Source of the DNA: Lojkania enalia
Taxonomy: Eukaryota > Ascomycota > Dothideomycetes > Pleosporales
Reading direction: 5' to 3'
NCBI GenBank assembly: GCA_010094045.1
Contig: ML986691.1
Location: 144,349 to 161,983, forward strand
DNA: 17,635 nt
Both the position numbers and the translations under genes were made by a program. Numbering within the stretch: the stretch's first letter is position 1; each line of letters begins with the position of its first letter. Positions 8,529 to 17,635 of this stretch are shown piece by piece. The notes beneath the pieces were generated by a model. That model was not told where the DNA came from, did not search any database, and saw only the letters and a program-made list of their open reading frames with translations.

Positions 8529-10000
8529 ACGTATTTCACAAGCGAGTCACCCACTTTTGCCAAGAAGTCATGCCCTACCTACTTCCAACGCGATGCGGCA
8601 ACCACCTCAACTTCAATCAATCTATCAAGAAGGTTAGATATCGCTGGCTATCTTAGCTATCAATCAAGATCAAATTCAGAGCGTACAAAGAGCTGCAGCT
8701 ACCTATAGCATCCCCCGAACGACGCTTAGAGACCGACGCGCCGGCAGACCTTCACGACGCGATTGCGAGCCCAATTTAAAGAAGCTTACGAAGCTAGAAG
8801 AATCGACTATAATACAGCATATACTAGACGTATTATCTCGTGAATACCCTCTTATAATCGATAGTGTACGAGATATAGCTAACCATTTGCTTAGAGCTCG
8901 CTCTACTAACCAGATCGGCAAAGACTGGCCAACAAACTTTATTAATCGCATTTCTGAGCTTAGAATATACTTCCATCGAAAATACGACTACTAGAGAGCT
9001 CTCTGCAATGACCCTAAAGTTATTAGTAGCTGGTTCGACCTAGTATGCAATACTAAAGCAAAGTACAATATTGCTAATAATAATATCTATAATTTTAACA
9101 AGATAGGCTTCTAGATAGATACCGCATCTACTAGTTAGGTAGTTACTAGTACTAAGCTATTAGCTAGTTAACTAAAATTACTACAGCTAGACGATTATAA
9201 GTAGATAATAGCTATTTAGGCTATAATCGTTTATAGTAATACTATCCTACCGTTTATTATCTTTACTAGTAAGTAATACCTCTCTATATAGTATTGGGGC
9301 GATAATATACTATCTAGAAGAGTAATCGCGTTAAATAATAGTAGATAGATAAATAATAAGCTTATAATTAAATAGCTAGAGTATTTTAATTAGTATATAA
9401 AGTAGTATATAGTAGATATTTATCGTTTACTAGTTATTAATAGCTATAAAAGCTATAGATATACTAAATTTTAGTTACTCTATAAAGAGAAGAATATTAT
9501 ATTATTATATATATTAGTATATTTATTATATCTACTATAGCTTCTAGATATAGATTACTTTTTACTATTAAAGAAAGTATATAAGTGTAAGATTAATAAG
9601 ATTATATAAGCTAGTATCTAGTATATTATAAAACTTTACTTTCTACTAATCTTTTATATAGTATATTAGTACTCTATTATTAATGCTAATATATATATAA
9701 GTTTTTAAAGTACTAGTATTATAAATACTCTTAAGAGAATTTCTATACTAGTATTATAAGAGGTTATAAGTAGAGATAATAAGGCTTATCTAATATTTAG
9801 TATTATATACTATATATAGATCTCAGGTATTATATAAGAAGATAGCTAAGGAGTAAGCTATATATAAGATAAGTAAGAAGATAAGAGGGAAGAAAAAAAT
9901 ATATATATAGAAGTAAGCGTAATATATATAAATATTAAGAGAAACGTAAAGATATTATAATAACTAAACTCTATTAAGATTTAGAACTCTATATAACTAT
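8529..10000 (+). mobile_element. Second, different Fot1/pogo-like transposon; right end not resolved
   Basis: The left terminus is placed at 8529, after TA at 8527-8528. It reads ACGTATTTCACAAGCGAG, related to the ACGTATAGTATAAGCGAG terminus of the 5' elements but clearly diverged. A plus-strand transposase follows. The first about 470 bp have normal composition and few mutations, while from about 9.0 kb the element becomes very AT-rich. I could not find the matching right inverted repeat, so the end given is only a minimum based on the end of the coding region. Confidence 0.72.
8593..9966 (+). pseudogene. RIP-inactivated pogo/Fot1-type DDD transposase, plus strand
   Basis: One frame from ATG 8593 runs without frameshift to about 9966, with many TAG/TAA stops, the first at 8635-8637. 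The N-terminal HTH portion is nearly intact: AAATYSIPRTTLRDRRAGRP around residues 34-53, then IGKDWPTNFINRISELRI and a WFDLV block. YNFNKIGF carries the first catalytic position as Asn (AAC 9097-9099). LLVINSYKSY carries the second as Asn (AAT 9439-9441). LLDIDYF keeps the third Asp (GAT 9547-9549). A basic/acidic low-complexity C-terminus follows, as in the family. It is about 458 codons long, slightly shorter than usual, so the C-terminal limit may be further on. It is inactive, and its protein differs from that of copies A and B. Confidence 0.85.
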
Positions 10001-11154
10001 AATAATAATATTATAGTTAATAATTCTTATAATTTAATATATCTATTTTTATTAGGTTATTTCTAAAACTTTAAATTCTTCTAGTTCTATAATATATATA
10101 ACTTTCTTCTAAAAGTCTTTTTCTTCTATAATTTAAATTATATAAAGTTGTTCTAATTATACTATAGATATTTATTTTCTAGTAACGTAGTTACTAGCTA
10201 TAAAATTCTTAGTTACTCTACTATTAATAAGTATATATACTTTATAATAATAGTACTATCTTAGTATAATAAAATAATATTCTCTTATAATTCTATATAG
10301 TTAAGTTATTTTAAGCTATTAGACTATTACTTCTTTTATAAATATATATTTTAGATATTTCTATTCTAAATATTTATACTATAGTTTTTCTCTAATATAT
10401 ACTTTAAATAGTAAGAATCTTAATATTACTAACCTATATACTACTAGTATATATAATAACCGCTGTTGCAGTTGTATATACGCCGGGGCCTTACTTATAT
10501 TAGGTTAGTTAGAGGTAGTAGCTTTAGTAAAGAGAGAGTAGTAGGATTACCTAGTTCTTCGAATATAACGAATATATTCTTAGAAGTCTAATATAGTAAT
10601 AAGATAAATCTACGAGAATAACTATATAGGACTTAATCTACTAAAAAGATCTTCCGTTTTATATAGTTAAGTCTAAGACTGTTAAGTCTAACTTATTAGA
10701 TCTATTAGGTCTATTAGGTCTATTCTACTATACCTAATACTTCTACTATTATTATATATATAGGTTATATTATACTTTATTATCTAGTTAATTATCTCCC
10801 CAGTTCCCGCAGTCCTACTACTTACTATCTAATAATTGGTCCCTAATATACTTCTACCTATTATTATCTTATTAGTTCTTATCTAAATTAACTTATATAG
10901 TAGCTAATATTAAATTAAACTCTAACTATAAAAGCGGTACCTCTTAGCGTTCTATATTTATAATACTTACTCTCCCCTTTATAGATTTGTCCCGAAGCTC
11001 TTTAATCTATTATCTTACCTATTCTATCTAGGTGTAGTATTCTACTATCTCTAGTAGTTTATTCTAGCTTCTAATATATTCTATATAGGTATACTATAGT
11101 ACTATATTTATATTTTTCCGTTCTAGGGTCGGTACTTTATATATTCCGGTAGGT
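9967..11154. other. AT-rich eroded DNA, no gene identified
   Basis: This region is extremely TA-rich with scattered CG islets. No frame of useful length and no family signature could be read on either strand. The right part of the second transposon probably lies in its first few hundred bases. It also holds a 19-bp perfect inverted repeat at 10179-10197 and a short 9-bp tandem repeat at about 10692-10724. Confidence 0.5.
10692..10724. repeat. Short 9-bp tandem repeat (TCTATTAGG)
   Basis: Two exact units at 10701-10718 are flanked by partial units on both sides, about 3.5 units in all. It is a trivial microsatellite-like repeat within eroded DNA. Confidence 0.7.
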
Positions 11155-11358
11155 AAGAAAGTCTAAGGATATAATAGGATCAGATATAATAAGAATCTAT
11201 TATTGTTAAAACTAGAGAAAGAGAAGAGAAGGTATATAGTAGTAAGATATATATTATTTACTTACTTTAGTCCAGGTAGGTATAGGGTCGTATAAAAGTA
11301 ACTGCTATTATAGCATTACAGGAACAGAACCGAGCTATAAGCCGGGACTTTTATAATA
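11155..11358 (-). repeat. LTR at low-coordinate end (3' LTR of the minus-strand element)
   Basis: This aligns with 16457-16658 in the same orientation. Differences over the first about 100 bp are all transitions (for example GTCTAAGGAT against GTCTGAGGAT). Mutation has probably removed the canonical TG/CA ends, and boundaries are good to about 10 bp. Confidence 0.85.
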
Positions 11359-11360
11359 TT

Positions 11361-11390
11361 CCCCTCCTCCTTCTCTTCTTCCTCTTCCTC
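11361..11390 (-). other. Polypurine tract of the retrotransposon
   Basis: The plus strand is an unbroken run of C and T over 30 bases, so the minus strand is all purine. It lies directly upstream of the 3' LTR in the element's own direction, where the plus-strand primer tract of an LTR retrotransposon belongs. Confidence 0.75.
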
Positions 11391-14300
11391 TAAATCGTAC
11401 GGATAAGTAGTTCTTTAGTAAAGTTCCGCCCTGTATCCTGTTTAAATTCTCCTAGAGCGATTGTATCTTTATAGTCGTCTTAATCATTTTATAAGAGTAT
11501 AGTATAACCAGTCTACTTATAAAGGAACTGCTGTTTTAGGCCGCCTCTCCTCTTACTAATTACTCGTACGTCTTGGATTTTCTTAAGCTCCTATTTATCT
11601 TTATTTTCAACGCTAATTAGCGCTGGTTAATAGTTGTTCTATATTTAATTTAATAACGGGTCTTAAGTAATAGGGTAAAGTAGCGTTATATAGAATATAT
11701 TATAAATTTCTAATAAGGTATTAAGTCGGTATATATTTCGTCTAACAGTCTTATTAACTATATATTATTAATAGAGCTTATAGAGCTTCTTTTTCCTTAT
11801 AGGGTCTATCTTAATATTACGTATATTAAGCTAAACTTTATCTCCTAATTAGTATTATAATATAGGATCTCTCGTACGATTATAAATTTCTTACTACTAC
11901 TATTATATATAGGCTATTATTACTTACACAAATTCGACGCAGTCTTTTAGTTTACTAATAATCTATTTTACTACGTAAATAGGGTTTCTAGACTATTCTA
12001 TTAGCAGCTCCTCTTCTAGTTATATAGACTTTCCTAAGTTTAGGTAATAGCTATAAGTAAGAAAGAATAGGCTAACTTTTATAGAGGAAGCGTCCCTAGT
12101 ACTAATAGTAATCTAAGCTAGTAGTAGCTATAAATCTTAGTTATCCTAGTAGTAGTTATAATAGTAGTAGAGAAGCTCTTTAAGTAGCTGGTTTATACGC
12201 TCTATACTTCTATTAATCTCTAAATAGTATACTGTTAATAGTTTTTACTTAATCTTAAGAATTTAATAGATATATACCTATACACCTTATATAAACTACT
12301 CTTTTCTATTAGAAACTATTACTTATAGGAGCCTATAATATACTATAAAATACTTAATAAACTTATTAGCTAATATTTAGCTCTTAAAGTCTGGGACGGT
12401 AATAAAAAGTACTCTTTTACTTAAACGGTTCGTAATAATAAAAATATACTTATTACTATATATAGTTCTCGGTAAGTTAATAATATAGTCTATTAAAATT
12501 TCTAACTATACCCTCTTAGGGATTAGAAGAGGATATAGTAGGCCTTTTTTTCTAAAATGCTAAACTATATTCCTACTATAAGAGTAGTAATTTTATATAA
12601 AGTATTTAATATCTGCTACTATTTTAGGCTAAAAGTAGTACCGTAATATTAACCTAATTATAATATTCTTACTAGAATAGCTAGCTAAATAAAAGTTATA
12701 AGTCTCTTAGATTAGCTTTATATAAAGTAGCTTACTTTTAGGAACCTAAGTACGTTCTCTCTATATTAATCTATCTCTTAGAACTAAGAGGTTAGATAGG
12801 CTAATTCTAAGGTAATAGAGGGTTTCTAGAAGCATTCTCTCCCCTACTTTAGTAGTATAGAGAAGTATAATATACATCTTATCTTTTTTTTAAGCATCTT
12901 ACTATAAGGTTTCTATTAGTATTTACTACTCCTTATATAATATCTTAGTTATAAACTCCCCTTTGTTTATAGATTCCTCCCCTAATATAGAGTCTTCCGG
13001 AGTAACTACCTCTACCTAATTATTAGGAGTATTTTTAGTATACTAGTTTCTAGTTTATATAGAGGCTATATAAACTCTATCCTTAAAATTAGATAGTTTA
13101 AAGAGTTGGCTGATTCTTCTCTAGATCTACTTATTATTAGCTCTTTTTAGGAGATCCTAATTATGATATAAGAAAGTATTAGCTAGAATATTAAACTTGC
13201 CTAACTTATATTTAAACTAGAAGTTAAACTAGGTAAAGAATACCGCTTATTTTACCTAGCGCTTAGAAAACTTCTATACCTTAGTAAAGTATTTTAGGTT
13301 ATAATAATCTATATAAACTATAAAGTGCGTAAGTAGTTTTAAGAACTTCTCCCATTCCTTAAAGTATTATATAACTACTAGTAATTTCTTATTATAGATT
13401 AGGTAGTTATACTCTATAAGAAGTATTTACTTTAATATAAAAGTAATAGGTTATAGAACTCCTTTATTATTATATTATAGAAACGTACCTCTAATATACT
13501 AGTTAGAGGTATTATACTCTAGAATCGTTTCCCTTTTAGGGTTATACTAGACTAATACTAGTACTTATATAAAGTATTACTTTAGGTAATTAAAGGTAGT
13601 AAGTGCCTAATTATCGAATTAAAACTATTTCTTCTCTTATTCCCTTCGGGTAAGAGCTGTTAGTAGAGTAACTACTTTAGAAAATTCTTTAATAAACTAG
13701 TAGTAGAAGTTTATAAAGTTTAAGAAGCTCTATATACTGTAAACTAATATAGGTACTTCCTAGTCCTAGATTACTTTAACTTTCTATAGGTCTATTCGGA
13801 TACCTTTTTCCGTATTAATAATAAAGCTAAGATATTTTATTATACGGACCTTAAATTCGTACTTATTAATATTAAGTTAGAAGCTAGTATTTATTAGCTT
13901 TTAAAGGATTACTTTAACGTGGCGCTAATAGTCTTATAAAGAGCTGTCTATATATATAAGAATATTATCTAAATATACTAAAATAAAGTCGCCTAAATAC
14001 TCCTAGATTATATAATTAATATACTGTTAGAAGGTACTTAGAGTATTTATAAGGTTAAAAGGTATAACTAGCTACTTATATAAACTATAGTAGATTATAA
14101 ATACTATCTTCTACTTATCTTCTTCTTTAATTCAGATTTTATTAAATACAGCAATAATATTAAATTTTATAAATTACTTAGCTTAACTAATTTAATTTAG
14201 TATTTCTTAGATTAGAAGTAAAGAGTAGTAGTCTTTCTATATAATAGCGTTTAAGGCGTAGTAGTTAATATAAAAGTAGAAGCCACCCCCTAGTTTTTAT

Positions 14301-15200
14301 ATAAATAGAACTGTTACTATAGCTAGAGAGTTGCTAACCCGAATAAATCTTTTATTAAAGAGCTCTATTAGAGTCTTTTAAAGGACAAGGAGTATTTCCT
14401 ATAATATTCTATATAAAGGACCTAAGGGGATCCTTAGAGGGCTTCTATCTTTCCCTTCCAGCTTAATTATATAGTCTACTCCTAGTCTTAAAAGCGGTAG
14501 CTTATTAGCTTTCTATTAATTAAAGGTATAGAGCTACTATATATATTCTTTAGGGAGTTTTATATAAGGGTCTATCTTCGGCTTATTTTCCAGAGCCTTC
14601 TAAATATTAGCTATACTAATAGTAAAGATATAGGGTAATTTAGTAAGAAAATCTTATAAGCGTTTTCTATAATATTTTACTATAGTAGAGAAAGTATATA
14701 CTAAAACTTAGGTAATATTAGCTATATATTACTACTTCTAAAGCTCTTAGTTTTATACAATTACCTCTATAATATAAATATATAGGATTTCTATTTTTAG
14801 GTTAATAATTATATCCTTATTTTACCTCTATAAACGTCCTAAGATTATACTATAATCTTCTTCTATCCTTAGGACTATATAAGCAAATACCTAACTTAGA
14901 TCTACCTAACTTCTACCTATATCTAATAAGTTAATAATAGCTACCTCCTTAATAATTCTAGCTAAAAAGTTGCTAAATAATAAGGCTGTTAATAGTATTA
15001 GGAGGTAGAGATATTCTAGTCCAGCCTTTTATATAATCCTTTTCTTAACTATTATATATAAGTTATAACTATTATCTATTAAGGCGAGAAGGCTAAAGAT
15101 ATTATTAAGTAGTATAGGGGCTATAAATAGAGTGCTAGTTATCCAAAATTAATTAAATTTATCTAGTACTTACTTATTCGCCTGCTCTTTTTATTACTTT
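11391..15200 (-). pseudogene. pol pseudogene: protease, RT, RNase H, integrase, chromodomain
   Basis: Domains in minus-strand order: protease around 15040-15130, where LIDNS replaces the D-S-G core, with an EEDYSIILGR block following. RT around 13920-14200, where the LDI-type catalytic Asp is Asn (14159-14161), IPFNLINTLSTF stands for the PFGL-NAP-TF block, and YLDN stands for YLDD (Asn at 13964-13966). The RNase H region is expected at about 13100-13800 but is too eroded to read securely. Integrase about 12050-12700, with a CRR-like remnant and a block resembling the TAFHPETDG region. Chromodomain about 11440-11620, well preserved as VRVISKRRGGLKQQF, then a TAG at the Trp of the family's KWTGY. 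Changes are of the C to T or G to A kind. No active enzyme remains. Confidence 0.85.
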
Positions 15201-15299
15201 AAGCGCCGACTTCCGTTTAAAATAATACTTTTCCCGTCCTATTAGCTTAAGCTATATCTCTATATTTCTTATTATACTAAATAGGTTCTAGCGGTATTA

Positions 15300-16420
15300 T
15301 ATAAGCTTAATTAAACTATATACTACTCTTAGGCGGAGTATAGTAGTAGCTTTAAATAAAATAACCCTTATTTCTACAGATAAAATAGATATTCTATTAT
15401 TTCTAAGCCTTCAGCTCTTTTTCGGTAATATTCCTCATCTTCTCTAGTAGCTAAGGCCTTATATCTAGACGCTATATAAGTCCGTAATTAGCTATTAGCG
15501 TCTAGTTTATAGTATTATTAATAGTAGCTAATAGTTGTAGTTATAGGAGTAGTATAAGTAGCTGTCTCTAGCTGTCCCTTATCTAACTAGTCTTCCCCCT
15601 ACTAAAAGACTATATAAAAGCGCCATCGAGTTTAGCTACTTTAAGATAGTTATTAAGAATATAAAGTTTCCGTACAAAAGTCGCGTACGATATAAGGTCT
15701 TTCTTACTAATACTACTAATTGTTAATTAGCGGAGCTTAAGATAAATCTTCTCTTCTAAATCTTATATCTTAACTAAGTCTAGGTAAGAGTTATATAATA
15801 CTTCTATAGAGAGACAATTATACTCGACTAAAAACTTAATAAAGGTCTTATTACCTTATCTTAGGTTTTTAAACTCGATCCCAGCTTATTTCTAATAGTA
15901 GGGGTTATTATATTATATATCTATAATTATCCAGAATTTATTATAGATAAGGGTGTTTATAGTAATACGTTTTTTATATAACTAAAGGTATATTCTAGTA
16001 TTACTCTTATAAAACAATATTATATAGGCTGCTACTATTATATCTATTAAGCTTATAGATAAACTATCGATGTAGATCTTAATCTTTATACTACTTTTCC
16101 AAATAGGGTACGCTTTATAGTCTCCTTAGAACTTGTCCAGCTTGTTAAGTATAGCTTTCGTACGAATAGGCTTAGCAGTTGTTAATAGTATAGTTGGTAA
16201 GATGCTCCTCTTAAGGGCCGAATGCTTATTTAGTTGCTCCTCGAGCTTCCGATAAAGGCTTGTTCTTTTAAGTTACTATTACTGCTTTTCTTTCTCTAGG
16301 CATTCCAGCCTGGCTACTATTTTAGCGAACTGTCTCTGTACAGTCGCTATATTAAATCCTTGTTCTACCGGTCCGTTTTAGTCTATAACTTCGTACGGTA
16401 GTAGGTCTACTTAGCGGTTA
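15300..16420 (-). pseudogene. gag pseudogene with eroded zinc knuckle
   Basis: The N-terminal half is less mutated than the rest of the element and reads clearly: a helix-forming segment (RQFAKIVARLECLEKEKQ, about 16270-16340), then RKLEEQLNKHSALKR, then ILNKLDKF, one stop and GDYKAYPIWKSSIKIKIYID (about 16080-16160), the block typical of gypsy-type Gag proteins. Near 15330-15390 the CCHC zinc knuckle survives as YFICRNKGYFI, with the first Cys and the His replaced by Tyr (C to T or G to A changes). It packages element RNA in an active copy; here it is broken by several TAA/TAG codons. Whether gag and pol shared one frame cannot be judged. Confidence 0.78.
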
Positions 16421-16456
16421 AAATAGAATCTAGTACAGTATGAGCTTTAATAAATT

Positions 16457-16658
16457 GAGAAGGTCTGAGGATATAATAGGATTAGATACAATAAGAATCC
16501 ATTATTATTAAAGCTAGAGAAAGAGAAGAGAAGGTATACGGTAGTAAGATACGTATTATTCGCTTACTTTAGTCTAGGCAGGTGCAGGGTCGTATAAGAG
16601 CAACTACTATTATAGTATCGTAGGAACGGGACCGAGCTACAGGCTGGGACCTTTATAA
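16457..16658 (-). repeat. LTR at high-coordinate end (5' LTR of the minus-strand element)
   Basis: This is the partner of 11155-11358, with more G and C retained. Near its outer edge is the palindrome GGACCTTTATAAGGTCC (16647-16663), whose second arm is partly lost in the other LTR. A promoter for the element would be expected here, but no specific signal can be supported. Confidence 0.85.
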
Positions 16659-17635
16659 GGTCCTACTTAACTTGCAAGTATAGCCCTATTCTTTCTTTTT
16701 TTCCCTTTCTACTATATTAAAGGTTTAACGCAAAAACACTTCTGCTTATAACTATTATACTAGTTACTTAATTCTTTTACTAGGCGTTGTAATAGATCTA
16801 TCTTACTATTATTTAAACTATTAGTCTGCGAACCGTAACTATTATAGTAATACTACTCTTTCTTCTATATATAGAGAATATCTTTCTTAGGGTTTATCCT
16901 GCGATCTTTCTCTAACCGAGAGTACCCTTTACTATTTCTTAGCAAATATATCGAAGGCTTATAAGAAGTCTACCTCTACCTATTAAAATTTTATAGTTGC
17001 TAAGAAAGAGGAGATTTATTATCTTAAAGAATCTGCGCGTCGCTATTATATAGCTCTTTCTTATCTAGAGTACGCTAAGAAGTATATCTATTCTCTAGAG
17101 GAGTATAGTCTAAATCTTAGAAAATGAGAGGTAAAGTTAATAGAAGAGTAAGAGAAGTTAGAGGAAGAGGAGAGGAGGTCTACCGGGTCTAAGATATCTT
17201 CTACTATTACTCTAAGTTCTGTATAAGAGGCTCCTTTTATATTACTACCGCTATTATTTCCTAACTAGACTCTTCTTAATAACCTATTATTCTAGCCTTC
17301 TAGTAAAACTCCTTTAGCTTTATAGTATAGTTAGTTAGGTTCTATACTAATTTCTATAAACTTTTCTCTTATAGATATTCTTCCTACTTTACTAGATACT
17401 TCTACTAACGTCTAAACCGCTTTTTTACTAGTATATATTCTACTTTATATTCCTATTTTAATTCTATATCGATAGTTTCTTATAGTAGTATATTATCTAG
17501 CGCTAGTTCTAGTTTTAACTTATAAAATACTGGGTATATCTTTATATTACTTAGTAGCTTTAGCTTAAAATTTATAGATCTAACCTATTCTTTAATTAGA
17601 AATAGTTCTATTCTTTTATAATCTAACTTTTTCGT
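16659..17635. other. AT-rich eroded DNA at window end, containing one followable frame
   Basis: The composition and TA bias match the other RIP-affected blocks. No mobile-element signature was recognised. The only structure is the plus-strand frame described separately, and the element or gene continues beyond the window. Confidence 0.5.
16828..17470 (+). pseudogene. Eroded plus-strand frame of unknown function with coiled-coil-like segment
   Basis: I do not recognise this protein. In one plus-strand frame about 210 codons can be followed, with stops almost all TAA/TAG in positions where Gln would fit. One TGA occurs near 17125 (LRK, stop, EVKLIEE), which may come from CGA. The segment 16990-17180 reads AKKEEIYYLKESARRYYIAL, then SLEEYSLNLRK, then EEQEKLEEEERRSTGSK (with Gln put for a stop), a strongly charged, helix-prone stretch suggesting a coiled coil. 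Ser/Thr-rich and then Leu/Pro-rich stretches follow. It could be part of another retroelement's gag-like protein or a host gene caught in the repeat block. No start codon is assigned. Confidence 0.4.

Larger units (their letters stand above)
11155..16658 (-). mobile_element. Degraded Ty3/gypsy LTR retrotransposon with chromodomain (chromovirus type)
   Basis: Two direct repeats of about 195-205 bp bound a 5.1 kb interior whose minus strand reads gag, zinc knuckle, protease, reverse transcriptase, RNase H region, integrase and chromodomain. RT before integrase places it in Ty3/gypsy, and the C-terminal chromodomain in the chromoviruses. A purine-rich tract lies just inside the downstream LTR. 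Catalytic residues are lost and all domains carry stops. No convincing primer-binding site was seen next to the upstream LTR. Possible target duplication (AAGTC/AGGTC) is not secure because similar bases also precede the other LTR internally. Confidence 0.9.

Noticed and set aside
11155..16662. A confident 5-bp target duplication for the retrotransposon (AAGTC/AGGTC)
   Set aside because: The same bases also occur at the inner edge of the other LTR, so they may be part of the repeat and not the target.
1..17635. CRISPR array, tRNA or rRNA genes
   Set aside because: No regularly spaced repeat-spacer array, no cloverleaf with a T-loop and anticodon arm, and no rRNA core sequence was found; the genome type is fungal.

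Overview
The window looks like a piece of a filamentous ascomycete (Pezizomycotina) genome. Three observations support this. Its readable genes carry 46-64 nt introns with GTATGT/GTGAGT/GTAAGT donors and CTAAC/CTAAT/CTGAC-type branch sites. Its repeats carry the C:G to T:A damage left by repeat-induced point mutation (RIP). The mobile elements are families typical of these fungi: Fot1/Pot2-type Tc1/mariner elements and a chromodomain Ty3/gypsy retrotransposon.

The layout is a gene island of ordinary composition (about 4.1-9.0 kb) between two very AT-rich, RIP-eroded blocks. The left block (1-3766) holds two tandem, same-orientation copies of one about 1.87 kb Fot1/Pot2-like transposon. Copy A runs off the window start. 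Copy B is complete, with about 70 bp terminal inverted repeats and flanking TA dinucleotides. Both transposase genes lie on the minus strand and are dead. From 3767 to about 4320 a minus-strand frame of unknown function, broken only by TAA/TAG, crosses a 36-bp minisatellite.

The island holds two secondary-metabolism-type genes in convergent orientation. At 4840-5822 (+) is a stand-alone thioesterase of the kind found with fungal polyketide/peptide synthases. It has two introns and an intact Ser/Asp/His triad, but three premature stops that all fit CpA to TpA mutation. At 6495-8246 (-) is an intact five-exon DHA1-type major facilitator transporter of 508 residues. Each flank of this pair carries a paired CACGTG inverted-repeat motif. 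A plausible reading is a remnant of a metabolite cluster (release enzyme plus exporter), but no synthase is in the window.

A second, different Fot1/pogo-type element starts at 8529, 283 bp upstream of the transporter start codon. Its first about 470 bp are barely mutated, and the rest sinks into AT-rich sequence near 9.0 kb. Unassigned AT-rich DNA follows to about 11.15 kb. A RIP-degraded chromovirus-type Ty3/gypsy element then fills 11155-16658 on the minus strand, in the order LTR, gag with zinc knuckle, protease, RT, RNase H region, integrase, chromodomain, polypurine tract, LTR. The window ends in eroded DNA holding a plus-strand coiled-coil-like frame of unknown function. Neither AT-rich flank contains an intact gene, and I saw no rRNA, tRNA or CRISPR.
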